Shown: positions 7,009-15,171 of the stretch, piece by piece
Layout: the number at the start of each line of letters is the position of its first letter
How positions within the stretch are numbered: the stretch's first letter is position 1
Source: Phyllobacteriaceae bacterium
GTDB lineage: Bacteria; Pseudomonadota; Alphaproteobacteria; Rhizobiales; Devosiaceae
Direction of reading: 5' to 3'
DNA: 24,284 nucleotides
NCBI GenBank assembly: GCA_012799265.1
Contig: JAAZLP010000306.1
Span: forward strand, 1 to 24,284
Notes under the pieces: generated by a model
The model's database searches: none
Told to the model about the DNA's origin: nothing
What the model saw: only the letters and a program-made list of their open reading frames with translations
Program-made: the position numbers and the translations under genes

Positions 7009-8625
7009 CTATTCCGACTTGGACAGCCAGCGGGTGCGGAAGATGTTCTTCGGGTTCGCTTCGAAGCCCGAGATCTTGGGCGACACGACGTCCTTGGACA
7101 CGTACCAGTAGATCGGGATCGCAGCGAATTCGTCCATGGCGATCTTTTCGGCATTGGCGAGCAGCTCGCCACGCTTTTCGAGATCGAGCTCGGTCGAAGC
7201 CTGGGCCATCAGCGAGTCGAATTCGGCGTTCGAATAGCGACCATAGTTGTTGCCCCAGTTCATCGTGCCGTCCTGGCTCACGCCAGTCTTGAGCAGATCG
7301 AGGGTGTTGGACGGATCGTTGTAGTCGAGCAGCCAGCCAGCGCGACCGATCTGGAAGTCACCCGAACGCAGGGCGTCGTAGTGAACAGCGGTTTCGGCGT
7401 TGAACAGCTCGATATTGACACCAAGCGGCTCCCACATGGCGGCGAGCGCCACGGCGATACGCTGGTGGTTGTCATTGGTGTTGTAGCGCAGCTGCAGGGT
7501 CAGCGGATTGTCCGGACCATAGCCAGCCTCGGTCATCAGCGCCTTGGCCTTTTCGACGCGCTCTTCATAGGGAACGTCGGCCCATTCCGGGTGGTAGGCG
7601 TTTTCGACATAGTTGGAAGTGCCCGGCGGGACCCAGCCGTAAGCCGGCAGTTCGCCGGTGCCGAGAATATCCGGACCGATCACGTCGCGAACGACCGTGG
7701 TCGAGAGCGCTTCGCGGATGCGAACGTCAGAGAGAACCTGACCTTCTTCCTGGTTCATCACGTAGTAGTAGATGCCAAGGAACGGGGTCACGTGAGCCTG
7801 ACCCGGCATGTTGTCCTGCAGCCACTGATACTGATCCGACGGGAAGTCGGTCAGGATGTCGAATTCACCGGCGCGGTAACGGTTGAGCGCAGCAGCCTGG
7901 TCCTCGAGGACGTGGTAGAAGACCTCGTCGATCTGGACGTTTGCAGCGTCATAATAGTCCGGGTTCTTTTCCGAACGGACATAGGAGCCCGGCAGCCATT
8001 CCTTGATGAGGTAGGGGCCGTTGCCGATGATGTTTTCGACCTTGGTCCAGTCATCGCCCAGCTCTTCCACCTTGTGCTTTGGCACAGGGAAAGCGGTGTA
8101 GTGGGTGAGGGCTTCGAGGAAGAACGGAGTCGACGCTTCGAGCGTGATCTCGAGGGTCTTGTCGTCGATTGCCTTGACGCCAAGCTCGTTGAAATCAGTG
8201 ATTTCGCCGGAGTTGATCTTTTCAGCGTTCTTGATCGGGAACTGCAGGTACGCATAGTCCGCAGCAGTTGCCGGGTTGAACAGGCGCTGGAAGGCGAAGA
8301 CGAAGTCGCCAGCGGTCACTGGGGTGCCGTCAGACCACTGAATGCCGTCACGCAGCTTGAAGGTATAGACGGTGCCGTCTTCCGAGATTTCCCAGCTCTC
8401 GGCCTGGCCCGGGATGGCTTCGGCGCTGGCGGATTCCGTCAGCAGGCCTTCGATGTAGTCACCGATCACACGGTTTTCCCAGTCGCCGGAGGCGCGGTGG
8501 GGATCGAGCGTGCCAGGATCAGCGCCGTTATGCAGCTGGAGCGTGACCGCCGAAGCGGCGGTCGACATCATCAGCGCCATGGCGCCGGCGGTGGCAACCG
8601 CCTTGATGGCTGTGGTGAACTTCAT
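7009..8625 (-). CDS. oppA: Periplasmic oligopeptide-binding protein OppA (SBP_bac_5 family)
   Basis: A 538-residue solute-binding protein. Residues 1-26 are a Sec signal peptide (MKFTTAIKAVATAG...STAASA, cut after ASA). The mature start, LQLHNGADPGTLDPHRASGDWE, is the conserved opening of family-5 peptide-binding proteins. The family core GDWTKVENIIGNGPY and the tyrosine-rich ligand-cleft segments are present, and the length is standard. It captures peptides in the periplasm and delivers them to OppBC. It is the first gene of oppABCDF, with AAGGAG about 11 bases before the ATG. Upstream lies a 333-bp non-coding region with dyads. The substrate class is inferred from the permease similarity, not from the pocket. 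Confidence 0.93.
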   Translation of the reverse strand: MKFTTAIKAVATAGAMALMMSTAASAVTLQLHNGADPGTLDPHRASGDWENRVIGDYIEGLLTESASAEAIPGQAESWEISEDGTVYTFKLRDGIQWSDGTPVTAGDFVFAFQRLFNPATAADYAYLQFPIKNAEKINSGEITDFNELGVKAIDDKTLEITLEASTPFFLEALTHYTAFPVPKHKVEELGDDWTKVENIIGNGPYLIKEWLPGSYVRSEKNPDYYDAANVQIDEVFYHVLEDQAAALNRYRAGEFDILTDFPSDQYQWLQDNMPGQAHVTPFLGIYYYVMNQEEGQVLSDVRIREALSTTVVRDVIGPDILGTGELPAYGWVPPGTSNYVENAYHPEWADVPYEERVEKAKALMTEAGYGPDNPLTLQLRYNTNDNHQRIAVALAAMWEPLGVNIELFNAETAVHYDALRSGDFQIGRAGWLLDYNDPSNTLDLLKTGVSQDGTMNWGNNYGRYSNAEFDSLMAQASTELDLEKRGELLANAEKIAMDEFAAIPIYWYVSKDVVSPKISGFEANPKNIFRTRWLSKSE

Positions 8626-8723
8626 TCTCGTTCCATCTCCTTGTGGAATTCTGACATTCGTTCCGCTGTCTTGATGACAGCTTTGAGCCCTCGCCGCTCG
8701 TTTACCGGGCGGTCAAGATTGAT

Positions 8724-8747
8724 GGACGGTATCGCTATAAACCGTCC
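8724..8747. promoter_or_regulatory. Inverted repeat around a possible oppA -10 element
   Basis: GGACGGT and ACCGTCC (7 bp each) are separated by 10 bases and enclose TATAGC on the - strand (8739-8734). If TATAGC is the oppA -10 element, the dyad is positioned as a repressor operator. No good -35 lies 16-18 bases upstream, so this remains tentative. Confidence 0.3.
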
Positions 8748-8763
8748 ACTGACAAGCAAAACA

Positions 8764-8779
8764 TTGACCTAAGCGTCAA
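8764..8779. promoter_or_regulatory. Possible third copy of the fad-type box upstream of oppA
   Basis: On the - strand TTGACGCTTAGGTCAA matches the box before fadD (TTGACGCTAACGTAAA) at 13 of 16 positions and the fadE box at 12 of 16. Its own symmetry is limited to the outer TTGAC/GTCAA. It may be a true weak site or chance. Confidence 0.3.
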
Positions 8780-8927
8780 GTCGCCACGATTGTTCACAGT
8801 CGGCCCTGAGGAGAACAAATTCGCCGGCAAGGCAACCTCACCGGCAAAAGATTCTGATCACGATCCCTTGAAAGGAATGGTTTGGCGCCAAGGGGCCAAC
8901 GCGTCCCGCGCCGGCCCATCGCCCTGC

Positions 8928-8952
8928 GATCACACCCTAAAGTATTGTGATC
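8928..8952. other. Inverted repeat just after the fad operon
   Basis: GATCACA and TGTGATC (perfect 7 bp) flank an 11-base spacer, 6 bases beyond the stop of the 52-aa gene. The arm orientation is opposite to a CRP site. It could form a 3'-UTR hairpin, but no U-tract follows on the - strand. Confidence 0.35.
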
Positions 8953-8958
8953 AACAGA

Positions 8959-9117
8959 TTAATTGGGGCCACTAAATTGTGTGAAGGCGTAGATTACGAT
9001 CGCCAGAAGCACGAGCAGCGCAAAAGGCGCCCAACTCGGCATTGGACCCCTTGGCTTTTTCACCGGCGGCTCGGGTTGCTTCTCGGGGCGCCGAAATTTG
9101 ATGACATTGTCGCTCAT
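8959..9117 (-). CDS. 52-aa single-pass membrane protein, coupled to the thiolase gene
   Basis: The reading frame starts at ATG 9117, whose ATGA overlaps the thiolase stop, so translation is probably coupled. The protein has three parts: a polar head MSDNVIKFRRPEKQ, a Pro/Lys-rich linker (PEPPVKKPRGPMPS), and a C-terminal hydrophobic helix of ~19 residues (APFALLVLLAIVIYAFTQF) ending SGPN. The positive charge before the helix predicts a cytoplasmic N-terminus. The SDNVIxF opening recurs, from memory, in small alphaproteobacterial proteins of unknown function. There is no catalytic motif. Its place as the last gene of the beta-oxidation operon suggests a membrane-linked accessory role, but I do not recognise a characterised family. 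Confidence 0.72.
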   Translation of the reverse strand: MSDNVIKFRRPEKQPEPPVKKPRGPMPSWAPFALLVLLAIVIYAFTQFSGPN

Positions 9118-10400
9118 AGAGCGCTTTCTACCAGCGCCGCGACGCCCATGCCACCCGCCGTGCACACCGAAATCAAGGCACGCTTGCCCTGCCCTTCAGC
9201 GAGCAGCTTGGCCGTCAGCCCGAGAATGCGCGCACCGGTCGCCGCAAAGGGGTGACCATAGGCAAGGCTCGAGCCCTTCACGTTGATCTTGGCCGGATCA
9301 ATATCGCCGAGCACCTCATCGCGCCCAAGCGCGTCACGGCAATAGGTTGGGTCCTTCCAGGCCTTGAGCGTGCACAGCACCTGCGCCGCAAACGCCTCGT
9401 GCAGCTCGAAATAGTCGATGTCGTCAAAGCCAAGCCCCGCCTTCTGCAGCATCTCGCTGACCGCGATGGTCGGCGCCATCAGCAAGCCTTCGCCATGGGC
9501 GAAGTCATTGCCGGCAACGCGCCCCGTGGTGAGATAGGCAAGGATCGGCAGGCCCCGTGCCTTGGCCCATTCCTCGCTTGCCAGCAGCACACCGGCCGCG
9601 CCGTCCGTGAGGGGCGTCGAATTGCCCGCCGTCAGCGTGCCGAGCCCGCTCGTCTTGTCGAAAGCCGGCTTCAGCGTCGCCATCTTTTCCATATTGGCGT
9701 CGGCGCGCACATTGTTGTCGCGCACCAGCCCCGCGCACTGCACCAGCAGATCGTCATGGAAGCCTTCGTCATAGGCCTTGGCCGCATTGCGATGGCTGGC
9801 GACGGCCAGCGCATCCTGCTCCTGGCGCGTAATGCGCCATTCCTTGGCCATCAGCTCACAATGCTGGCCCATGGAAAGCCCGGTGCGCGGTTCATTGACC
9901 GACGGCGCCACCGGCGCCAGCTCGCCAAAGGAAAAGCCCTTGGTCATCGCCTTGAGCTTCTGCCCCGTCGTCTTGGCCCCATTTGCGGCCAGAAGGCGAT
10001 GCTGGAATTTCGGCCCGAAAACGATCGGGCTGTCGCTGACACTATCGGACCCGGCCGCGATGCCGCTGTCGATCTGCCCCGACGCAATCTTGCCCGCCAG
10101 CACCAGCGCTGCCTGCAGGCTCGTGCCGCAGGCGATCTGCATTGTTGTCCCCGGCGTGCGCGGATTGAGCCCGGCATCCAGCAGCGCCTCGCGGGCAATG
10201 TTGAAGTCACGCGAGTGGTTGATCACCGCCCCGGCGATCACCTCATCGATCTTCTCGCCCTTGAGGCCATATTTGTCCGCCAGTCCACCAATCGTGGTGG
10301 CCAGCATGGAAAGATTGGTTTCGTCCGTATAGGCCGTGCCGCCACGGGCAAAGGGAATGCGGGCCGAGCCGATAATGGCCACTCTGCGAAGTTCAGTCAT
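9114..10400 (-). CDS. fadI: Acetyl-CoA C-acyltransferase (thiolase), FadI-type
   Basis: A 428-residue thiolase that cleaves 3-ketoacyl-CoA with CoA to give acetyl-CoA and a shortened acyl-CoA, the last step of beta-oxidation. Catalytic residues are visible: nucleophile Cys91 in QIACGTS, HEAF at 334-337, His383 in GHPFAATG, and the acid/base Cys413 in VCTAGGMG. HEAFAAQ and GHPFAATG favour the FadI/trifunctional-protein beta type over a biosynthetic PhaA-type enzyme (NEAFA). The start at 10400 has AAGGGGA overlapping the fadJ stop, 10 bases away. It should form the multienzyme complex with the FadJ-like protein encoded just upstream. Confidence 0.9.
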   Translation of the reverse strand: MTELRRVAIIGSARIPFARGGTAYTDETNLSMLATTIGGLADKYGLKGEKIDEVIAGAVINHSRDFNIAREALLDAGLNPRTPGTTMQIACGTSLQAALVLAGKIASGQIDSGIAAGSDSVSDSPIVFGPKFQHRLLAANGAKTTGQKLKAMTKGFSFGELAPVAPSVNEPRTGLSMGQHCELMAKEWRITRQEQDALAVASHRNAAKAYDEGFHDDLLVQCAGLVRDNNVRADANMEKMATLKPAFDKTSGLGTLTAGNSTPLTDGAAGVLLASEEWAKARGLPILAYLTTGRVAGNDFAHGEGLLMAPTIAVSEMLQKAGLGFDDIDYFELHEAFAAQVLCTLKAWKDPTYCRDALGRDEVLGDIDPAKINVKGSSLAYGHPFAATGARILGLTAKLLAEGQGKRALISVCTAGGMGVAALVESAL

Positions 10401-10410
10401 TGTTTTCCCC

Positions 10411-12369
10411 TTATGCTCTGCCGTCCGCGCGGGCCTTGAGCGGCCCGCCGAGGAAGGGCGCAAAGCCCGTACCCATGATGACGCCGATATCGGCCAGCTC
10501 CGGCGAGGCAACAACGCCTTCGCTCAGCACCACTTCGGTCATGTCGACCAGCGGCTTCACCAGCTCCCGGCCGAGTCCGGCGAGATCAGGATGCTCGGGC
10601 GCCTCGCCTTTGACGGCCTTGCCCTTTTCCCACTTGTAGAAACCTTCGCCGGTCTTGCGGCCCAGCTTGCCCTCGGCAATGAGCCGCGCAAACTTGCTGC
10701 CATCGGGCACGGCGTGACCCAACTCGGTCGCCACCGACTTGCCGACATCAAGGCCAACCGTATCCATGAGCTCGACCGGCCCCATCGGCATGCCGAAAGC
10801 CACCGCGGCGGCATCGAGCAGTTCCTTGCTCTCGCCGCGCTCCACGCGCTCCACGACGCCCAGCATGTAGGGCATGAGCACGCGGTTGACGAGAAAGCCC
10901 GGCGCCGACTTCACCACAACAGGCGACTTGCCAATGGCCAGCGCAAAGCTTGCGCCCTTGCCAATCGCGTCGTCCGAATTGAAGGTCGACCGGATCACTT
11001 CCACCAGCGGCAACTGCGCCACCGGATTGAAGAAGTGGAGCCCGATCAGCCGTCCCGGCTCCTTCAGTGCTTCGGCGATCCGCTCAAGCTCGATGGAAGA
11101 CGTATTGGTCGCCAGAATCGCGCCCGGCTTCAGCTTGTCTTCAATCCCCGAGAAGATCGACTGCTTGACCTCGAGCTTTTCGACCACCGCTTCGATGATC
11201 ACATCGGCGCGGCTCACGCCCGTCCCCTGCGGATCCGGCGTCAGCCGCAGCATGGCCGCGTCCACTTCGCGCTTTTTCTTGTAGCGCTTCTGGAACAGCT
11301 TCTTGGCCCGATCCAGCGCCGGCTGAATGCGCGCCATATCGAGATCCTGCAGCGTCACGCTCATGCCGCGATAGGCGCACCAGGCAGCGATATCCCCGCC
11401 CATCACGCCCGAACCGATGACATGCACGCGCGCAAATTTCGCGCCCTTCTGCCCCTGCTTCTTGAGCCCTTCCGAAAGGAAGAACACCCGCCTGAGGTTC
11501 GTCGCCGTGGGTGAACCCATCAGCGGCACAAAAGCGTCGATCTCGCCGCGGATCATCGCTTTCCAGTCGTCGCCATGCTTCTCGAACAGATCGATCAGCG
11601 CATAGGGCGCCGGATAATGTTCCTTGCGAGCCTTCTTGGCCGCCTGCTCGCGCATCTTGTTGGCGACATAGGGACGAAGCGGCCCCATTGCCATGAGCCT
11701 CTTGCTCATCGCCGCCGGGGTCGACTTCTTCTTGGTCAGCACCGCCTTGCGGCCTTCCCAACGGAGCATGTCGCGATGACGCACGAGCTTGTCGACAAGG
11801 TTCAGCCCCCGCGCCGCGCCCGCCCGCAACATTTTGCCCGTGAGCATGATCTGCATCGCATCGACCGGCCCCGCCTGACGGATCGAACGGCCCGTGCCGC
11901 CAAACCCGGGGAAGATACCGAGATTGACCTCGGGGAAACCGATGCGGGTTTTGTCGTCATTGACCGCAATACGATAATGGCAGGCCAGCGCCAGCTCGAG
12001 CCCGCCGCCAAGGCAGAACCCATGGATACCGGCAACAACCGGCACCTTGAGATTTTCGATCCGCGCAAACAGCGCATGCGTTCGCTTCAGCGCCTCCGGC
12101 AACACCGAAAAATCGCTCATCGCGTCAAATTCGGAAACGTCCGCGCCCGCGATAAACCCTGAATCCTTGCCCGAGAGCAGCACGACGCCGACCAGCTCAT
12201 CCGAGCTCGCCAGATCCTCGAACCGCGCCACCAGCGTTTCGAGCTCCATGATCGCTTCGCGGCTCAGCGTGTTCACCGATCCACTCGGCGAGTTGATGGT
12301 CAGCCAACCGATCTTTTCGAGATCGGTATGAAAGCTCCAGTGCTTTGTCTCAGTTGCCTGTGAGGTCAT
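10411..12369 (-). CDS. fadJ: Fatty-acid oxidation complex alpha subunit (enoyl-CoA hydratase / 3-hydroxyacyl-CoA dehydrogenase)
   Basis: A 652-residue bifunctional enzyme. Residues ~10-200 are an enoyl-CoA hydratase domain with SGFIAGADVSEF and catalytic Glu125 (GGGLELA) and Glu147 (FPEVNLG). Their 22-residue spacing, as I recall it, is that of FadJ and mitochondrial trifunctional protein rather than FadB (20). An NAD-binding fold begins at VHVIGSGVMGGD (~315-326), followed by HFFNPVAQLPLVEV with the catalytic His and the first C-terminal dehydrogenase helix domain (GFLVNRVLMPYM). The chain ends soon after GTGFAPFLGGPL, so it seems to lack the last ~45-60 residues of enterobacterial FadJ. The start at 12369 has GAGGAAA upstream. 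It lies 76 bases after fadE in the same operon. Confidence 0.93.
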   Translation of the reverse strand: MTSQATETKHWSFHTDLEKIGWLTINSPSGSVNTLSREAIMELETLVARFEDLASSDELVGVVLLSGKDSGFIAGADVSEFDAMSDFSVLPEALKRTHALFARIENLKVPVVAGIHGFCLGGGLELALACHYRIAVNDDKTRIGFPEVNLGIFPGFGGTGRSIRQAGPVDAMQIMLTGKMLRAGAARGLNLVDKLVRHRDMLRWEGRKAVLTKKKSTPAAMSKRLMAMGPLRPYVANKMREQAAKKARKEHYPAPYALIDLFEKHGDDWKAMIRGEIDAFVPLMGSPTATNLRRVFFLSEGLKKQGQKGAKFARVHVIGSGVMGGDIAAWCAYRGMSVTLQDLDMARIQPALDRAKKLFQKRYKKKREVDAAMLRLTPDPQGTGVSRADVIIEAVVEKLEVKQSIFSGIEDKLKPGAILATNTSSIELERIAEALKEPGRLIGLHFFNPVAQLPLVEVIRSTFNSDDAIGKGASFALAIGKSPVVVKSAPGFLVNRVLMPYMLGVVERVERGESKELLDAAAVAFGMPMGPVELMDTVGLDVGKSVATELGHAVPDGSKFARLIAEGKLGRKTGEGFYKWEKGKAVKGEAPEHPDLAGLGRELVKPLVDMTEVVLSEGVVASPELADIGVIMGTGFAPFLGGPLKARADGRA

Positions 12370-12412
12370 CTTGGTTTCCTCGAACTCAGCTTGCCGCCGT
12401 CTTTCTTGTTTT

Positions 12413-12434
12413 GCCCCCGGGCCTACCCGGGGGC
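12413..12434 (-). other. fadE-fadJ intergenic hairpin
   Basis: GCCCCCGGG and CCCGGGGGC form a perfect 9-bp stem with a CCTA/TAGG loop 11 bases after the fadE stop. On the - strand it is followed by AAAACAAG and so lacks a U-tract. It is more likely an mRNA stabiliser or processing boundary than a terminator. Confidence 0.5.
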
Positions 12435-12445
12435 CGATAGCTGCC

Positions 12446-14911
12446 TTACTCAGCCGCCACGCGCGGCGTTGTCGGCTCCAGCACGTCCATCGGGAAATCA
12501 TCGACATTGACGGCACGGTCCGTGGCTTCATCAGCCGCCCGCATGATCCCGGCCTCGTTGTCGTTGAGAACCCCCGCCGCAACCGCATCGGCAATTGCAT
12601 CCCGATCCAGCCGCCGCTCGAACACGCCCTTGCGCGATGCCTTGATGAACTTGGCCTCGATTTCCTCAGCCTCGGTCACCTTGACGAACGCATCTTCGAG
12701 AACGCCGGTAATGTCATTTGGGTCCGTCGAGACATAGACGCCGGTCGTCAACCGATCGCGGAATGCCCCCGGCTTCAGCACAGCGCGCACGAAGCGATAG
12801 TTGACGCGGTCGCTCGACGGCTTGGCATGACGGCCCAGCGGGAAGCAGAGGAAACGCATCGCATTGGCAAAGAACGGGTTCGGGAAATTGGCAAAGATTT
12901 CCCCGAAGATACGCTCGAGATTGGCCACGCGATCTTCCATGATCGCATCGACCAGTTCCTGATCTTCCTTGATCCGCCCCTCTTCATCGAACCGCTTCAG
13001 CGTCGCCGACATCAGGTAAAGCTCGCCCAGCAGGTCGGCCATGCGGCCCGAAAGCTTCTGCTTGCGCTTGAGCGCGCCACCCAGCACCACCGTCGTCCAG
13101 TCCGCGACCAGCGCAAAGTCCTGCGAATAGCGGTGGAGGCGCCGATACCACTTGGCCATCGGCCCATCATTGGGCGAGGAGGCAAAGGCCCCATTGCTCA
13201 CACCATGGAGGAACGTCGCCGCGATATTGCGCAGCATGAACTTGGTATGCCCGCCGAAGGCGACGTCAAAGGCTTCGAGACCCGCCTTCTTGTCCTTGTT
13301 CTGCGCCGCCTGAATTTCGCTCAGCAGATAGGGATGCGCACGCAGCACGCCCTGGGCAAAAGTCATCAGCGTACGCGTCAGGATGTTTGCGCCTTCCACG
13401 GTGATCGCCACCGGGATCGCCATATAGCCACCAAAGAGATAGTTCTTCGGCCCATCCTGAATGGCGCGGCCGCCCTGGATATCAAAGGCCTCGTCCATGC
13501 TGTCGCGCATGGCTTCGGTCGTGGTGTATTTGAGCAACCCCGCGATAACCGCCGGACGCTGCCCCTCGTCCACCATAGACGCGGTCAGACGCCGCGCCGC
13601 TTCATACATATAGGCGCGCTTCACCATCTCGCCGAGCGGCTCGGCCACGCCTTCCATAAGACCGACGGGAATACCGAACTGACGGCGCACGCGGGCATAG
13701 GCGGAGGTCGTCCGCAGCGTCTGCTTGATCGAGGTCGTCCCGATTGCCGGCAGCGAAATCGCGCGACCGGTCGAGAGACATTCCATCAGCATGCGCCAGC
13801 CCTGACCGGCATATTCGGTACCACCGATGAGAAAATCCATCGGGATGAACATGTCCTTGCCGCGAACCGGACCGTTCATGAAGGCCTGGCGCGCCGGATA
13901 GTGGCGACGGCCGATATCAAGACCCGGATGGTCATGCGGGATCAGCGCCAGCGTGATGCCGATATCATCGCCGCGACCGAGCAGATTGTCCGGGTCCTTC
14001 ATGATGAAGGCCAGACCCACCAGCGTCGCAATCGGCGCCAGCGTGATGTAGCGCTTGTCAAAGCTCAGCCTGACGCCCAGCACTTCCTCGCCATTATACA
14101 TGCCCTTGGTGACAACGCCGATATCGCGCATGCCACCAGCATCCGAACCGGAATGCACACCGGTCAGCGCAAAGCACGGCACTTCCTGGCCCGTTGCCAG
14201 ACGATGGAGGTATTTTTCCTTCTGCGCCGACGTACCGTACTTTTCGAGCAGTTCGCCCGGCCCCAGCGAATTTGGCACCATGACGGTGATCCCCGCGGCA
14301 ACCGAGCGGCTGGCAATCTTGGACACAATCATGGACTGTGCCTGCGCCGAGAAACCAAGCCCGCCATGCTCCTTGGCAATCAGCATGCCGAGGAACCCCT
14401 TATCCTTGAGGAACTGCCAGAGCTCGGGCGAGAGGTCCGCGCGATTGTGCCGGATATCCCAGTCATCAATCATCTTGCAGGCCTCGACCACCGGGCCATC
14501 AAGGAACGCCTGTTCCTCATCTGTCAGCGTCAGCGGGCGAATGCCGGTGAGCTTGTCCCAGTCCGGGCGACCGGAAAAGAGCTCAGCATCCCAGCCCACG
14601 GTACCCGCATCCAGCGCTTCCTGCTCGGTGCGGCTCACCTTGGGCAGGATGGATTTGACCGCGCCATAGACCGGCGTCGTCAGCACGGCCATGCGCATCG
14701 GCTTAACCGACAGCACCAGCAGCAGTACGCCCAGGACGATCAGCACCCAGGAGAACCATCCCAGCCCATAGGCAGGCCCGGCCTCCACGAAGTGCAGACC
14801 TGAAACCACACCGATGGCTGCAAAAGCGGCGCCCCACTGCCAGAGCGGGCTTTCCCGCATGGCCAGGGTCGCGAATACGACAAGACTGATTGCAACCAGC
14901 AACAGGGTCAT
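12446..14911 (-). CDS. fadE: Acyl-CoA dehydrogenase, long FadE type
   Basis: An 821-residue FAD enzyme that makes trans-2-enoyl-CoA, the first oxidation of the cycle. The N-terminal ~75 residues hold three hydrophobic segments (MTLLLVAISLVVFATLAM; WGAAFAAIGVVSGL; WFSWVLIVLGVLLLVLSV), placing it at the inner membrane. Next comes the FadE-specific segment EALDAGTVGWDAELFSGRPDW, then the dehydrogenase core with LGFSAQAQ, CFALTGVHSGSDAGG and the long C-terminal domain unique to FadE. The length is close to E. coli FadE (~814). The ATG at 14911 has a strong AGGAGG 9 bases upstream. It heads the operon fadE-fadJ-fadI-52aa, and its promoter carries a palindromic box. Confidence 0.95.
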   Translation of the reverse strand: MTLLLVAISLVVFATLAMRESPLWQWGAAFAAIGVVSGLHFVEAGPAYGLGWFSWVLIVLGVLLLVLSVKPMRMAVLTTPVYGAVKSILPKVSRTEQEALDAGTVGWDAELFSGRPDWDKLTGIRPLTLTDEEQAFLDGPVVEACKMIDDWDIRHNRADLSPELWQFLKDKGFLGMLIAKEHGGLGFSAQAQSMIVSKIASRSVAAGITVMVPNSLGPGELLEKYGTSAQKEKYLHRLATGQEVPCFALTGVHSGSDAGGMRDIGVVTKGMYNGEEVLGVRLSFDKRYITLAPIATLVGLAFIMKDPDNLLGRGDDIGITLALIPHDHPGLDIGRRHYPARQAFMNGPVRGKDMFIPMDFLIGGTEYAGQGWRMLMECLSTGRAISLPAIGTTSIKQTLRTTSAYARVRRQFGIPVGLMEGVAEPLGEMVKRAYMYEAARRLTASMVDEGQRPAVIAGLLKYTTTEAMRDSMDEAFDIQGGRAIQDGPKNYLFGGYMAIPVAITVEGANILTRTLMTFAQGVLRAHPYLLSEIQAAQNKDKKAGLEAFDVAFGGHTKFMLRNIAATFLHGVSNGAFASSPNDGPMAKWYRRLHRYSQDFALVADWTTVVLGGALKRKQKLSGRMADLLGELYLMSATLKRFDEEGRIKEDQELVDAIMEDRVANLERIFGEIFANFPNPFFANAMRFLCFPLGRHAKPSSDRVNYRFVRAVLKPGAFRDRLTTGVYVSTDPNDITGVLEDAFVKVTEAEEIEAKFIKASRKGVFERRLDRDAIADAVAAGVLNDNEAGIMRAADEATDRAVNVDDFPMDVLEPTTPRVAAE

Positions 14912-15063
14912 CGACCAATTCCTCCTAGGACAGGCCGACCCGCAAGCTGGGGCCGTCGCCCGTCATTCTCCAATGCCGGACCGGTATCCGTGGGATCGGA
15001 CCCGATCTCCCCTTGCTCATGGCGCGCATCTTAGCGCTCGCCCCTTAAGCAAGTGTAGGCCTC

Positions 15064-15091
15064 ACTCTATCTAAGTTTACGTATACGTCAA
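15064..15091 (-). promoter_or_regulatory. Predicted fadE promoter
   Basis: On the - strand: TTGACG (15091-15086), a 16-base spacer, then TAGAGT (15069-15064). The -35 is 5 of 6 and the -10 is 4 of 6. The -35 and half of the spacer lie inside the palindromic box at 15074-15093, so binding there would block RNA polymerase. Confidence 0.6.
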
Positions 15092-15093
15092 CT
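15074..15093. promoter_or_regulatory. Palindromic operator at fadE (MerR/LiuR-like box)
   Basis: AGTTTACGTATACGTCAACT is a 20-bp dyad with only one mismatched pair of 10 (AGTTTACGTA against TACGTCAACT). Its core TTTACGTATACGTCAA resembles, from memory, sites predicted for LiuR, a MerR-family regulator of acyl-CoA catabolism. It covers the -35 of the fadE promoter. The likely binder is the MerR protein encoded at 17050-17442. Confidence 0.65.
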
Positions 15094-15171
15094 AGAAGCC
15101 CAATAGGTTCACGTATCGGCATCGTCGATCTGCATCCATTCACACCGGTGTTGAACAGCATGGGCACTCAA

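Larger units (their letters stand above)
8626..8958. other. 333-bp non-coding region upstream of oppA
   Basis: No credible gene is seen here. On the - strand it should contain the oppA promoter and leader, and also the 3' end of the fad operon. I find a dyad GGACGGT/ACCGTCC at 8724-8747 enclosing TATAGC, a fad-box-like sequence at 8764-8779, a 10-bp palindrome TTGGCGCCAA at 8882-8891, and a 7-bp inverted repeat at 8928-8952. No full -35/-10 pair stands out for oppA. Confidence 0.6.

Noticed and set aside
6901..8772. A 623-codon open frame on the + strand opposite oppA
   Set aside because: It mirrors the oppA coding strand and has no recognisable domain. OppA on the - strand explains the region.
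8790..8975. A 61-codon open frame on the + strand in the oppA upstream region
   Set aside because: No Shine-Dalgarno sequence, no family pattern, and it overlaps regulatory-looking dyads and the end of the 52-residue gene.
9252..10439. A 395-codon open frame on the + strand opposite the thiolase
   Set aside because: It has the His/Arg-rich composition of an antisense shadow; the thiolase has all catalytic motifs.
12371..14803. An 810-codon open frame on the + strand opposite fadE
   Set aside because: It is antisense to a clear FadE. Its translation is Arg/His-rich and low in domain-like pattern, as expected from GC-rich codon bias.
15108..15123. A third fad-type box between the two promoters (TTCACGTATCGGCATC)
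   Set aside because: Only 10 of 16 positions match and there is no second symmetric half, so it is not better than chance.
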